From CAG-238 sp963601575 (GTDB taxonomy: Bacteria > Bacillota > Clostridia > Peptostreptococcales > Anaerovoracaceae): a DNA stretch of 64,000 nucleotides. A program made the position numbers and the translations under genes. This document shows positions 8,133 to 16,202 of this stretch, piece after piece (positions within the stretch are counted from its first letter, which is position 1; each line of letters opens with the position of its first letter). The notes below the pieces were generated by a model, which searched no databases, was not told where the DNA came from, and was given only the letters and a program-made list of their open reading frames with translations. The stretch covers positions 18,641-82,640 of the forward strand of contig CAVCFO010000005.1 in the NCBI GenBank assembly GCA_963601575.1, read 5' to 3'.

Positions 8133-9809
8133 TCAGAACAATCCCGTGATGACGCCGTTTTCGTCGATGTCAATCTTTTCTGCGGACGGCACCTTCGGAA
8201 GTCCCGGAAGCGTCATGATGTCGCCGGTCTTAACTACCACAAATCCGGCTCCGGCGCAAACTTTTACGTCCTTGATGGTAATCTTGAATCCTCTCGGCGC
8301 TCCGAGCAGGGATGCGTCGTCGGAAAAGCTGAACTGAGTCTTTGCCATGCATACAGGGAGATTGCCAAAGCCAAGTCCCTCGATGGTTGCAAGCTGTTTC
8401 TTCGCAGCCGGAGTAAACTCAACGCCATCTGCTCTGTAAATCTTCTTTGCGATGGTTTCAACTTTTTCTTTGATGCCAAGTTCGTCCCCATATACGAATT
8501 TGAAGTGGTTTTCGCTTTCGCAGAGTCTGAGTACTTCTTCCGCAAGCTCGATTCCTCCTTCGCTTCCTTTGCCCCAAACTTCCGAAAGGGCAACGTTTAC
8601 GCCAAGCTCCTTGCATTTTTCTCTAACCAGTTCCAGCTCTGCTTCTGTGTCTGTCGGGAATCTGTTGATTGCAACGACGCAAGGAAGTCCGTAGTTTTGC
8701 GTTACGTTTTCCACGTGCTGAAGCAGGTTTGGAATGCCTTTTTCGAGAGCTTCGAGGTTTTCGCCGTTAAGCTCCGCCTTTGGAACGCCGCCGTGGTACT
8801 TCAGTGCTCTGACGGTGGCTACAACAACCGCCGCATCCGGTTTCAGTCCCGCCTTGCGGCATTTTATATCTACGAACTTCTCCGCACCCAGATCCGCTGC
8901 GAATCCGGCTTCCGTGATAACTATATCTCCCAGCTTGAGCGCCATCTTGGTTGCCATGATGGAGTTGCAGCCATGGGCGATATTTGCAAAAGGTCCGCCG
9001 TGGATGAAGGCAGGAGTATGTTCCAGGGTCTGCACAAGGTTCGGTTTCAGCGCGTCCTTGAGAACTGCCGCCACAGCTCCCTGTATTTTCAGGTCTGCCA
9101 CCGTAACCGGCTTATCGTCATAGGTGTAGCCTACTATAATCTGCGCTACCTTTGCTTTCAGATCCGCAATGTCATTGGAAAGGCAGAGGATTGCCATGAT
9201 CTCGCTGGCAACGGTGATTTCGAATCCGTCTTCACGAGGAACACCCTGCATTCTGCCGCCCAGACCGTCAACGATGTTTCTGAGCTGTCTGTCGTTCATG
9301 TCGATTACACGTTTCCAAGTGATTTTCTTGACATCTATTCCCAGCTGGTTGCCCTGCTGAATGTGGTTGTCAAGGCAGGCTGCAATGAGGTTGTTTGCGA
9401 TTCCGATTGCGTGCATATCCCCTGTAAAGTGCAGGTTGATGTCTTCCATAGGAACAACCTGTGCATAGCCGCCGCCTGCTGCGCCGCCTTTTACGCCGAA
9501 AACAGGCCCCAGCGACGGTTCTCTGAGGGTTGCGAAGACATTTTTGCCAAGCTTATGAAGTGCGTCTGCGAGGCCCACCGTCGTGGTTGTTTTTCCCTCT
9601 CCCGCCGGGGTCGGTGAAATGGCTGTCACCAGCACCAACTTTCCATTCTGAGCGCCGGCTTTTTCCTTTAGAAGGTTGTAATCGATTTTTGCCTTGTATT
9701 TGCCATACTGCTCGATGTATTTTTCATCGATTCCCGCGTCCGCTGCAACTTTGGCGATGTTTTCCATAACCGACTCTTGTGCAATCTGAATGTCGCTTTT
9801 AAATTCCAT
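8133..9809 (-). CDS. fhs: Formate-tetrahydrofolate ligase
   Basis: A 558-residue ATP-dependent enzyme that forms 10-formyltetrahydrofolate from formate, the entry step of the methyl branch of acetogenic metabolism and a source of purine carbon. The P-loop TPAGEGKTTTTVGLADAL (residues about 67-84), EPSLGPVFGVKGGAAGGGYA, the folate-site HFTGDMHAI and the C-terminal LPGLPKVPSAEKIDID are all intact and the length is normal. AGGAGG precedes the ATG by eight bases. It lies 21 bases after rnhB, so it is probably read through from the rplS-rbgA-rnhB transcript, and it ends at its own terminator. Confidence 0.96.
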   Translation of the reverse strand: MEFKSDIQIAQESVMENIAKVAADAGIDEKYIEQYGKYKAKIDYNLLKEKAGAQNGKLVLVTAISPTPAGEGKTTTTVGLADALHKLGKNVFATLREPSLGPVFGVKGGAAGGGYAQVVPMEDINLHFTGDMHAIGIANNLIAACLDNHIQQGNQLGIDVKKITWKRVIDMNDRQLRNIVDGLGGRMQGVPREDGFEITVASEIMAILCLSNDIADLKAKVAQIIVGYTYDDKPVTVADLKIQGAVAAVLKDALKPNLVQTLEHTPAFIHGGPFANIAHGCNSIMATKMALKLGDIVITEAGFAADLGAEKFVDIKCRKAGLKPDAAVVVATVRALKYHGGVPKAELNGENLEALEKGIPNLLQHVENVTQNYGLPCVVAINRFPTDTEAELELVREKCKELGVNVALSEVWGKGSEGGIELAEEVLRLCESENHFKFVYGDELGIKEKVETIAKKIYRADGVEFTPAAKKQLATIEGLGFGNLPVCMAKTQFSFSDDASLLGAPRGFKITIKDVKVCAGAGFVVVKTGDIMTLPGLPKVPSAEKIDIDENGVITGLF

Positions 9810-9830
9810 TTTGTCTCCTCCTGCTTTCGC

Positions 9831-10490
9831 TTATATGTTTTTTAGAAATGTTTTCCTGTGGATGGGAGTTATGCCCTGCCGGTAAATCCCCTCGTAGTGC
9901 GCCCGTGATCCGTAGCCTTTGTTGCTTTCAAAGGCATAATATGGATACTCTTTGGCATATTCTATCATCATGCGATCTCTTGTAACCTTTGCAATGATAG
10001 AGGCTGCGGCGATGGAAATGCTTTTGGCGTCACCCTTGATAATTCCCGTCTGTGGCAGGTTAACTTCTTCCAAGGTCAATGCGTCAATCAGGAGATGCTC
10101 GATGTGCGCCCCGCAGTTTTTTTGGAGCGCCTCGTCTGCGTTGACAATTGCCTCCGCCATCGCCCTTTTCGTCGCATTGAGTATATTTATTTCATCTATT
10201 ATATCATTGTCGCACATTCCAATGCCATATGCAAGAGTTTCTGATAATATTTTATCAAAAAGTTCTTCCCGCTTCTTTTCTGAAAGCTTCTTGGAATCGT
10301 CCACCCCCAGTATGTCGAAGTCCGCAGGCAAAACCACGCAGGCGCTGACAACGGGGCCTGCCAATGGGCCTCTCCCTACTTCGTCGATTCCCGCTATGTA
10401 TTCTATGCCATTTTCCCTAAGCTCTCTTTCGAACTTCTGCATGGTAACGAGTTTTTTTCTGAGCATTTCTTCTCTTTCGGCTTTTGTCAT
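9831..10490 (-). CDS. rnhB: Ribonuclease HII
   Basis: A 219-residue type 2 RNase H that removes RNA primers and single ribonucleotides from DNA. The active-site motifs are present: AGIDEVGRGPLAGPVV (Asp-Glu), LLIDALTL (Asp) and GDAKSISIAAASIIAKVTRD. Residues 1-20 are a short charged lead-in. Its start overlaps the rbgA stop by four bases. The order rplS-rbgA-rnhB is conserved in Firmicutes. Confidence 0.95.
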   Translation of the reverse strand: MTKAEREEMLRKKLVTMQKFERELRENGIEYIAGIDEVGRGPLAGPVVSACVVLPADFDILGVDDSKKLSEKKREELFDKILSETLAYGIGMCDNDIIDEINILNATKRAMAEAIVNADEALQKNCGAHIEHLLIDALTLEEVNLPQTGIIKGDAKSISIAAASIIAKVTRDRMMIEYAKEYPYYAFESNKGYGSRAHYEGIYRQGITPIHRKTFLKNI

Positions 10491-11338
10491 TTTGCGCCCT
10501 CCCGTACCTTCTCCAGGGTGATGTTTCCGATTTTTCCGCTCCTAAACTCATCAAGCAGGGTCTTGCCGCATCTTTCGTAGTCGATTCGCTTCCCCGGCAG
10601 GATGAAGCCTCGTTTTAGGGCGATGTTTTCCATATTGGTAAGGGCGTCCTCGTCTATTTCCTCTAATTTATATCTTTCCTGCAAAAGCTTGGGATAATCT
10701 CGCTGCAAAACCTTGATAAGTTCCAGTGCAAGGGTCGCCACGTCCAAAATTTCGTCCTTGATGGAGCCGCAAAAGGCAAGGTTAAGTCCGACCTCCGGGT
10801 CTTCAAACTTGGGCCAGAGGATTCCCGGCGTGTCCAGAAGCTGCATTCCATTTTCCAGTCCGAGCCATTGTTTCCCTTTTGTGACTCCGGGTCTGTCTCC
10901 GGTCTTTGCGCTCTTTTTGCCTGTCATCCTGTTGATGAGAGAGGATTTTCCCACGTTCGGCACGCCTGCGATCATCATCCTGAGCGGTTTTTTTCTGATC
11001 TGACCTTCGTTTTTTTCGTCCTGAAGCCTGCCGAGGAGCTTGTACAGCCGGCTTACCCCGGCGCCGGACATGCAGTTCATGGCAAGGGCAATATTTCCCT
11101 GCTTTTTGAAGAAGTCTGCCCAGTCCTTGTTTGCCTTTCCGTCGGAAAGGTCGCTTTTGTTTAGAATTATGATTCGTTTTTTTGTCTTTACCAGCTCGTC
11201 GATTATGGGATTTCGGCTGGATATGGGGATTCTGGCGTCGATGACTTCGATTACGATGTCAACCATTTTCAGGTTTTCGGCGATCAGCTCCCTCGTTTTT
11301 TTCATGTGGCCGGGATACCAGTTTATGTTCTGTATCAT
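10487..11338 (-). CDS. rbgA: Ribosome biogenesis GTPase RbgA (YlqF)
   Basis: A 283-residue circularly permuted GTPase needed for late assembly of the 50S subunit. The motif order is G4 (NKSDL), G1 (GVPNVGKSSLINRM), G3 (DTPG), and the N-terminus INWYPGHMKKTREL is typical. The C-terminal ANTAR-like helical region follows. I place the start at ATG 11338, which has CAGGAGG nearby and gives the family's usual length; an upstream ATG at 11380 would add 14 arginine-rich residues overlapping the Shine-Dalgarno. Partner of L19 and other 50S proteins; encoded directly after rplS. Confidence 0.94.
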   Translation of the reverse strand: MIQNINWYPGHMKKTRELIAENLKMVDIVIEVIDARIPISSRNPIIDELVKTKKRIIILNKSDLSDGKANKDWADFFKKQGNIALAMNCMSGAGVSRLYKLLGRLQDEKNEGQIRKKPLRMMIAGVPNVGKSSLINRMTGKKSAKTGDRPGVTKGKQWLGLENGMQLLDTPGILWPKFEDPEVGLNLAFCGSIKDEILDVATLALELIKVLQRDYPKLLQERYKLEEIDEDALTNMENIALKRGFILPGKRIDYERCGKTLLDEFRSGKIGNITLEKVREGAK

Positions 11339-11385
11339 TTCCGCCTCCTGTCTCCTGCGAAGTCTCCGCAGGCGTTGCATAGTAT

Positions 11386-11412
11386 GAAAAAGGGGAACCT
11401 TTGCGATTCCCC
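11386..11412 (-). terminator. Terminator or partial terminator after rplS
   Basis: GGGGAA and TTCCCC form a six-pair stem with a nine-base loop, followed on the minus strand by TTTTT. It lies between rplS and rbgA, so some read-through into rbgA is likely. Confidence 0.6.
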
Positions 11413-11419
11413 GAAATTC

Positions 11420-11761
11420 TTAGTCTCTTGTTTTGATCTTGGCAGCTTTGCCTGTTCTTTCGCGCATATAGTTGAGTTTTGCTCTTCTAACCGCGCCTCT
11501 TCTGGTCACTTCGATCTTTTCGATCTTCGGTGAATGAAGCGGGAATGTCTTTTCCACGCCTACGCCTGAAGAAATCTTTCTTACCGTGAAAGTTTCGCTG
11601 ATGCCGCCGCTTTGTCTCTTAAGCACGAAGCCTTCAAAGATCTGAATTCTTTCTCTGTTTCCTTCTTTAATTTTGATGTGTACCTTTACGGTATCGCCAA
11701 CACCAAATGCAGGGATTTCAGTCTTTTCGTATTCCTGAGTGATTGATTTCATTAAATCCAT
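11420..11761 (-). CDS. rplS: 50S ribosomal protein L19
   Basis: A 113-residue L19, located at the 30S-50S interface. PAFGVGDTVKVHIKIKEG, RIQIFEGFVLKRQSGG, ETFTVRKISSGVGVEKTFPLHSP and RRGAVRRAKLNYMRERTGKAA are all family hallmarks. I start at ATG 11761, seven bases behind GGGAGG; a longer reading from 11824 would run through the leader. The gene has its own consensus promoter and a leader of about 90 bases, which may carry autoregulation. Confidence 0.96.
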   Translation of the reverse strand: MDLMKSITQEYEKTEIPAFGVGDTVKVHIKIKEGNRERIQIFEGFVLKRQSGGISETFTVRKISSGVGVEKTFPLHSPKIEKIEVTRRGAVRRAKLNYMRERTGKAAKIKTRD

Positions 11762-11858
11762 TGTATTTCCTCCTTCCCTCCAAGACGTTCGTGGCTTCGC
11801 CGTCGCACTTCTCGCAAGGCGCAAGTTCTCCCAGAGGACCGCCCGTATTAACTGCTAT

Positions 11859-11887
11859 ATTTTAGCACAGCTTGGACGGTTTTGCAA
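11859..11887 (-). promoter_or_regulatory. Promoter of rplS with a long leader
   Basis: TTGCAA (11882-11887) and TAAAAT (11859-11864) are 17 bases apart on the minus strand, and TG precedes the -10 element in the extended position. Transcription would begin near 11852, leaving a G+C-rich leader of about 90 bases (11762-11852). It contains short complementary stretches and could be an L19 autoregulatory leader, but I cannot match it to a known fold. Confidence 0.7.
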
Positions 11888-11960
11888 GCAGTTTTTTTGA
11901 GAATTATCCGTGTGATTATCCGTGAATGTAAAGTGCAGCAACAATTTTTATCCCATTTGT

Positions 11961-12224
11961 TCATCCTTCTTTGCGAACACACTGTCGAATAAAGTATACC
12001 TGAAAAGCCATCCAAGTGCAAAGCATCACCGCAAAGCCAATCCAGAAAGTCGGAAGTGCTGCCGAAAGACTCACTTCCACGTTCGGCTCATCGCCCGTAA
12101 TGCTGCACGGCCAATAAAAGAACGCATATACATAGATACCCAGCAGCGAAAACAAGGCAGCTTCTGCAAGTATGATGCTTCCTATATTGTCGGTTTTCCA
12201 TTTCGTGTTTTCCAAATTTTTCAT
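11961..12224 (-). CDS. Small two-helix membrane protein, unknown function
   Basis: An 87-residue protein with two predicted membrane helices: residues about 15-38 (IGSIILAEAALFSLLGIYVYAFFY is the region) and 55-78 (ALPTFWIGFAVMLCTWMAFQVY region). A short acidic external loop (TGDEPNVEVS) lies between them, and the tail is basic (RQCVRKEG). AGGTGA precedes the ATG. Its start overlaps the stop of a 16-codon ORF as TCATGA, which suggests translational coupling. I recognise no family. Confidence 0.6.
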   Translation of the reverse strand: MKNLENTKWKTDNIGSIILAEAALFSLLGIYVYAFFYWPCSITGDEPNVEVSLSAALPTFWIGFAVMLCTWMAFQVYFIRQCVRKEG

Positions 12225-12271
12225 GACGTTCTCACCTCTCGATTGCTAAAATAGATGATAATTCTTTTCAT
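12221..12271 (-). CDS. 16-residue upstream ORF (possible leader peptide)
   Basis: ATG 12271 opens a 16-codon frame, MKRIIIYFSNREVRTS, behind a very strong GGGAGGAGGTG ribosome binding site. Its TGA overlaps the ATG of the small membrane protein gene by four bases. It could be a coupling leader or simply a true micro-protein. The strength of the binding site and the exact overlap are the only evidence. Confidence 0.45.
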   Translation of the reverse strand: MKRIIIYFSNREVRTS

Positions 12272-12422
12272 TTCTTCACCTCCTCCCGTTTCAGTATCAG
12301 AAGTTCCCCTTCCTATATCTTTACCTCCCAATCCCTATCGCAGCTTTTCTTCGGTAAACAATCTTATCAAATGTCCGTAGCGTCAATGCTTCTTGAACGC
12401 TTTTACTTTTATGGATTAGGTT

Positions 12423-13652
12423 TTAAATCAGCCAAATCGGTATAATCAAATTATTTCTGTCAAATGCCCCAAGGGACTGTGCCATGCACAAAACACCCCC
12501 GGTTCCGATTTCAAGCGGCGTCTTTTCTAGCACTCCGAAAGTCTTTACAATGCGCTTATCCGGTGAAGCTGTCTTTTTAATCTCAATGGGATGCAGCTTG
12601 CCGTCACTTTCAATAATCACATCAATTTCCTTTGCATCTCTATCTCTATAATAATAAAGATATGGCTCTTTTCCGGAGTTCTGGTAGCTCTTCATGATCT
12701 CGGAAACCGCATAGTTTTCGAGCAAAGCACCGCTCATTGCCCCGATTTCGGCAATTTCGGGTGAAGTCCATTTGGTCAAATGGCAGACAAGACCCATATC
12801 ATAAAAATACACCTTTGGCGTTTTAACCGTCCGTTTCAGCACATTGTTTGAGTACGGATGGAGCATGAAAATAATTCCGAGAGTTTCCAGTATATTCGTC
12901 CATGCCTTTGCCGTTGCAACATCTATATCTGCATCTTCTGCAAGCGCCGAGTAATTCAGCATCTGCGATGTTCGTGCCGCCATTGCCGTTACAAACCGAT
13001 TGAATTTTAGAGCATCTATATCTCCCGAAAGCTCCCGCACATCCCTCTCAATATAGGTTGAAATATACGAAGAATAATAAATGTCTCTATCGCTAAATCT
13101 TCCGCTTACAATTCCCGGCATACTGCCTCTCCATAATCTTTCAAAAATTTGCGGTGCTGCTGCCGGTCTGATATGTTTGCTTTCTGAAACAAGTGTATCA
13201 AGGTCGATTGTGAACGGAAGCGCGCCCGTCTCTTCTATTTCTCTCTGAGAAAGCGGAGACATGTGCAGCAAAGCCACACGCCCTGCAAGCGACTCGCTCA
13301 CACCTCGCATAAGACGAAAGATCTGCGAACCTGTCATCCAAAAATCTCCCGTATTATGATATTTATCAATATGAATTTTTATATATGTGAACAGTTCCGG
13401 CGCAAACTGAACCTCGTCAATCAAAATCGGCGGCTTATGGAGCTGAAGAAACAACGCCGGATCGTTTTTCGCCATGTCCCTTGCTGACAAATCATCCAAC
13501 GTTACATACTCGCGACCGATCCCCTCCTTTTCGGCAAGTCTTTTCAGCATTGTGGTTTTGCCCGATTGTCTGGGACCTGTCAGCAGAATCGCCGAGAAAG
13601 TCTTGGAAAGCGAGATTACCTTTTCCTCCAAATGCCTTTTGATATAATCCAT
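12423..13652 (-). CDS. AAA-type ATPase with DUF4143 domain
   Basis: A 409-residue protein of the common AAA_14-DUF4143 architecture. Walker A is LLTGPRQSGKTTMLKRL (residues about 23-39), Walker B PILIDEVQFAPEL, sensor FWMTGSQIFRLMRGVSESLAGR, and the C-terminal DUF4143 part ends with a restriction-nuclease-like core (EIDVIIESDGKLHPIEIKKT, a D...E.K pattern). The cellular role of this family is not established; it is often found in accessory DNA. The gene has its own promoter inside a repeat element that recurs at 17.3 kb. Length is full and no frame break is seen. Confidence 0.88.
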   Translation of the reverse strand: MDYIKRHLEEKVISLSKTFSAILLTGPRQSGKTTMLKRLAEKEGIGREYVTLDDLSARDMAKNDPALFLQLHKPPILIDEVQFAPELFTYIKIHIDKYHNTGDFWMTGSQIFRLMRGVSESLAGRVALLHMSPLSQREIEETGALPFTIDLDTLVSESKHIRPAAAPQIFERLWRGSMPGIVSGRFSDRDIYYSSYISTYIERDVRELSGDIDALKFNRFVTAMAARTSQMLNYSALAEDADIDVATAKAWTNILETLGIIFMLHPYSNNVLKRTVKTPKVYFYDMGLVCHLTKWTSPEIAEIGAMSGALLENYAVSEIMKSYQNSGKEPYLYYYRDRDAKEIDVIIESDGKLHPIEIKKTASPDKRIVKTFGVLEKTPLEIGTGGVLCMAQSLGAFDRNNLIIPIWLI

Positions 13653-13698
13653 GTTTACGCCTCCTCTGTTTTTTTATATTATTTTCACACTTGACTTA

Positions 13699-13727
13699 AT
13701 TATACGGCAGATTTTTGAAATTCGCAA
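13699..13727 (-). promoter_or_regulatory. Promoter of the DUF4143 ATPase gene, inside the repeat
   Basis: TTGCGA (13722-13727) and TATAAT (13699-13704) are 17 bases apart on the minus strand. AAATCTGCCG occurs directly before the -10 element and again at 13736-13745, with an inverted partner at 13761-13770, so these could be operator half-sites. Confidence 0.65.
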
Positions 13728-13816
13728 TATTTTTTCGGCAGATTTTTGTTTTTCTCATAGATTTGCCGAATTTTCTCTATTAAAAAGGAGCATACTGCCT
13801 GATATGCTCCTTGATT
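13705..13816. repeat. Intergenic repeat element, copy 1
   Basis: About 110 bases that recur at 17327-17474. The shared part covers the -35 region, TTCGGCAGAT and ATTTGCCGAA in inverted orientation, then an AAAAAGGAGC...GCTCCTTGATT hairpin. It sits between the ABC permease gene and the DUF4143 gene and supplies the terminator of the former and the promoter of the latter. Confidence 0.7.
13782..13812 (-). terminator. Terminator of the ABC transporter operon
   Basis: GGAGCATA and TATGCTCC form an eight-pair stem followed on the minus strand by a T run. It is part of repeat copy 1. A second hairpin, GAAGCTG-AGCGG-CAGCTTC with five T, at 13832-13855 points to the plus strand and has no evident gene before it. 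Confidence 0.7.
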
Positions 13817-13857
13817 CTCTCCGAACTAACGGAAGCTGAGCGGCAGCTTCTTTTTGC

Positions 13858-14490
13858 CTAAAATTCTTTTTTTCGTAAAATTTTCACGCTGATTAAATAC
13901 GACAGCAGCACAATCAGTATCACTGCCGCAATCACGCCCGCAAGGATGAGTTTTACCTGTGCATCCGTAAACACCATGCTCGAAAGATCCACCTTATCCA
14001 GCACTACATATGCCAGCACCGTCGGAATTGCAATCACGCCCATCATTATGAGTCTTGCCTTTTCTGCCCCGAAGTAGGTGAGAAGCGGGATAATGAATGC
14101 TCCGAACAAAAGACAGATTCCAAGTGCCGCGGCGCAGACCGCAAGCAGTGCGGGAATATCTACCGTATGTTTATATGCCCGAAGCAAAAGTGCGATTACC
14201 GCGCCGATTGCCACGCCCGCCGTGCAAAAAATCAGATTTACAAGATACTTTGCACCCACATACTGTTTCGCCGAAACAGGCATTGCCATCGCAAACCGCT
14301 GCCATCCGTACCTCTCGTCCAAGGTATATGTAGTTACAATCATCGTCGCGCACATGATAGCAACCGCCGCAATGATTCCTTCTGTTCCTACCGAAAAGAA
14401 GAAGCATGCACTTATGATAATAATCGACATCAAAGTACCTTTTAAAAAGCTCTTAATTCCAAATATATCTTTTAACACTAATCCTTTCAT
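13858..14490 (-). CDS. ABC-2 type transporter permease subunit
   Basis: A 210-residue integral membrane protein with about six hydrophobic segments (residues 17-60, 90-115, 125-160, 165-185, 190-205) and the LDERYGWQRFAMAMPVSAKQYVGAKYL loop characteristic of ABC-2 permeases in Firmicutes. Its start overlaps the ATP-binding subunit gene by four bases. Together with 14487-15203 it would form an exporter, probably of a peptide or lipid-like compound; the substrate cannot be inferred. Last gene of the XRE-controlled unit. Confidence 0.85.
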   Translation of the reverse strand: MKGLVLKDIFGIKSFLKGTLMSIIIISACFFFSVGTEGIIAAVAIMCATMIVTTYTLDERYGWQRFAMAMPVSAKQYVGAKYLVNLIFCTAGVAIGAVIALLLRAYKHTVDIPALLAVCAAALGICLLFGAFIIPLLTYFGAEKARLIMMGVIAIPTVLAYVVLDKVDLSSMVFTDAQVKLILAGVIAAVILIVLLSYLISVKILRKKEF

Positions 14491-15203
14491 ATGCTTTTCC
14501 CCCTGACATATTCATTCATAATCATATCCACTCCGCCTTCTTCACAAATCTCCCTGCTGCTTTTGGTAAATACTTGTCTGCCCTGATGTATAAAAACAAT
14601 TTCATCCGCAATTTTTTCGAGATCCGAGCTTATGTGCGAAGAAATAAGAACAGCTTTCTTCCCATCGCTGACGAAGTCCTTGAAATCTTCGAGAATTTCC
14701 TCCCTTGCAACCGGATCGAGGCCGCTCGTCGGTTCGTCGAGAATCAAAATTTTCGCGCCGTGGCACAATGCAGCGGCGAGCATCAGCTTGACCCTCATGC
14801 CTTTTGAGTAGTCCTTGATGGGCTTTTTCATATTTATGCCGTATTTATTCAAGAAGTTTTCGTATTTTGCGCTGTCCCAGTCTTGGTATACGCCTGCACA
14901 TATTTTCCCTGCTTCCTGCGCGTTCATTGTCTGATAAAATTCGCTTTCGTCGAGCATCACGCCAATCTGATTTTTAAGCGCAATCGGGTTCTGGTCCAGC
15001 GGCTGTCCCCAGAAAAGCACCTGGCCTGCATCGCTTCGAATCAGTCCGAGTGCCGCTTTCATCAGCGTACTCTTGCCTGCACCGTTTTCGCCGACCAAAC
15101 CCACGATTTCTCCCGGTTTTATTCTCAGGCTTGCATTATCCAGTCGAAATCCTTTGTACTGTTTTGTCAGATTTTCAATTTTCATTACATCCGTATTCCC
15201 CAT
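14487..15203 (-). CDS. ABC transporter ATP-binding protein
   Basis: A 238-residue nucleotide-binding subunit. Walker A is GENGAGKSTLMKAALGL (residues about 37-53), signature YSKGMRVKLMLAAAL, Walker B AKILILDEPTSGLDPVARE and the switch histidine in ISSHISSDLEKIAD. Its N-terminal and middle parts match the drug/bacteriocin-type exporters. It is coupled to the permease gene by a four-base overlap and follows the small membrane protein gene after 13 bases. Confidence 0.93.
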   Translation of the reverse strand: MGNTDVMKIENLTKQYKGFRLDNASLRIKPGEIVGLVGENGAGKSTLMKAALGLIRSDAGQVLFWGQPLDQNPIALKNQIGVMLDESEFYQTMNAQEAGKICAGVYQDWDSAKYENFLNKYGINMKKPIKDYSKGMRVKLMLAAALCHGAKILILDEPTSGLDPVAREEILEDFKDFVSDGKKAVLISSHISSDLEKIADEIVFIHQGRQVFTKSSREICEEGGVDMIMNEYVRGKSI

Positions 15204-15216
15204 TTTATCATCTCCC

Positions 15217-15621
15217 TTAGTACTTTCTGCTTAAAACGAAATAGCACGCCCAGTAAAGCACGAGCAGCAAGCACATCGCCATCGAGCAAAACAAGCTGAG
15301 TTCTTCTTTACCCATGACTTTAAATACGACCGCACCGACTGCTCCTGTCAGTACGCTTATGTATCCTGCCCACGCCCAAGCCTTGTTTGAAATAAAGCGA
15401 TTTCTTTCGTCGTTTGCGCTCGTGTCAAATTTCTCTCTGAACTCCGAATTGCGGTGATAACGCACCCATCGAGCAGTCTGAAAAAGTCCTATCGCAAGCA
15501 GCCCGGTTCCCATACCGCTCCAAAACGAGTCGATTTTATCAAAGCAGCCAAGCCCGAACAGCACCGCACCCAGCAAAACCCAAAACAGCGATAAATATAT
15601 TCTCTTATTCCAATCTCTCAT
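15217..15621 (-). CDS. Four-helix membrane protein next to XRE regulator, unknown function
   Basis: A 134-residue protein with four hydrophobic segments, at residues about 8-28, 33-50, 85-102 and 108-130, and a charged middle loop (RNSEFREKFDTSANDERNRFISNKAW). This loop and arrangement are typical of small membrane proteins that accompany short XRE regulators in Firmicutes ABC loci. No enzyme motif is present. It lies between the regulator (14 bases upstream) and the ABC ATPase gene (13 bases downstream). Confidence 0.75.
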   Translation of the reverse strand: MRDWNKRIYLSLFWVLLGAVLFGLGCFDKIDSFWSGMGTGLLAIGLFQTARWVRYHRNSEFREKFDTSANDERNRFISNKAWAWAGYISVLTGAVGAVVFKVMGKEELSLFCSMAMCLLLVLYWACYFVLSRKY

Positions 15622-15635
15622 TTCCTGCCTTCTTT

Positions 15636-15830
15636 CTATTCTTCAAAAATAAAAACCTCTTCAATCGTCATCCCGAAATATTTGGACAACTTATGCGCGA
15701 GTTCAATCGATGGATTGTACCTGCCGTTCTCAAGTGAACTGATTGTCTGCCTCGACACGCCCAACACTTTCGCAAGCTCTTCCTGATTGATTCCCCGCAC
15801 TTTTCTGATTTCTTCAATCCTGTTTTTCAT
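15636..15830 (-). CDS. Short XRE-family helix-turn-helix regulator
   Basis: A 64-residue protein that is nothing but a Cro/CI helix-turn-helix: RIEEIRKVRGINQEELAKVLGVS then RQTISSLENGRYNPSIELAHKL. This is the YozG-like class. It is the first gene of the unit with the four-helix protein and the ABC exporter. Two inverted repeats at its own promoter (15843-15862 and 15889-15908) are good candidates for its binding sites, implying autorepression. Confidence 0.92.
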   Translation of the reverse strand: MKNRIEEIRKVRGINQEELAKVLGVSRQTISSLENGRYNPSIELAHKLSKYFGMTIEEVFIFEE

Positions 15831-15842
15831 ATGTACTCCTTT

Positions 15843-15862
15843 ATGTAAAGCGTCCTTTACAT
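15843..15862. promoter_or_regulatory. Operator 1 of the XRE regulator
   Basis: ATGTAAAG-CGTC-CTTTACAT is a perfect inverted repeat with eight-base arms and a four-base spacer. It lies in the leader just before the ribosome binding site of the XRE gene. Confidence 0.7.
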
Positions 15863-15867
15863 TGCCT

Positions 15868-15895
15868 ATTATAGCACTTTAACTTTGAATGTCAA
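15868..15895 (-). promoter_or_regulatory. Promoter of the XRE-ABC operon
   Basis: TTGACA (15890-15895) and TATAAT (15868-15873) are both perfect consensus, 16 bases apart. Operator 2 covers the -35 hexamer and operator 1 the early transcribed region. Confidence 0.8.
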
Positions 15896-15908
15896 GCATG
15901 CTTTACAT
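15889..15908. promoter_or_regulatory. Operator 2 of the XRE regulator
   Basis: ATGTCAAGCATGCTTTACAT has the same arms and four-base spacing as operator 1, with one mismatch. It overlaps the -35 hexamer. Confidence 0.65.
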
Positions 15909-16202
15909 TTTTTCTTTTTTACTTCATTGTCGCTTATTTGCTGTTCTGCACGCATTGAACAATATGGACCGTGACCTTTTGCTCGTAGCGGAGGACGACC
16001 GAATGGGAAGAGAAATGCAGGACTTACAGCTGGTTACACGTAAGCGGGCTTCACGGACTAAGGGTTAAGTGTCTGCTATTGAAATTCTTTTCTCTCAAAA
16101 ATGGAGAAACTGCAAAGCGTACACCCACTTTGCAGTCCCCATTTACATCAATCCTTCTTGTATCCAAAATTTCTTGTGAGATAATTTAATTGTGTGATCG
16201 AT
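15909..16202. other. Gene-free stretch between the XRE operon and the DUF3791 operon
   Basis: No convincing gene. A short plus-strand frame (15964-16068, beginning MDRDLLLVAEDD) has no ribosome binding site and no homology I recognise, so it may be a remnant. The only clear structure is the hairpin at 16109-16136. Confidence 0.5.
16109..16136 (-). terminator. Probable terminator of the DUF3791-DUF3990 operon
   Basis: ACTGCAAAG and CTTTGCAGT form a perfect nine-pair stem with a ten-base loop. On the minus strand a short TTT follows, 67 bases after the last stop of the operon. Confidence 0.5.

Noticed and set aside
7950..9617. Plus-strand open frame of 555 codons
   Set aside because: It lies opposite the intact fhs gene and reads as a cysteine-, histidine- and arginine-rich sequence with no family likeness; a shadow of fhs codon use.
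11762..11824. Longer N-terminus of L19
   Set aside because: The added 21 residues do not occur in L19 and the true start has a good GGGAGG site.
12304..12420. In-frame open stretch after the DUF4143 stop codon
   Set aside because: About 36 codons follow the stop without interruption, but the family's usual C-terminus is already complete, so a read-through extension is not supported.
15964..16068. Short plus-strand frame beginning MDRDLLLVAEDD
   Set aside because: No ribosome binding site, no homology recognised and an A+T-rich non-coding look upstream; not supported as a gene.
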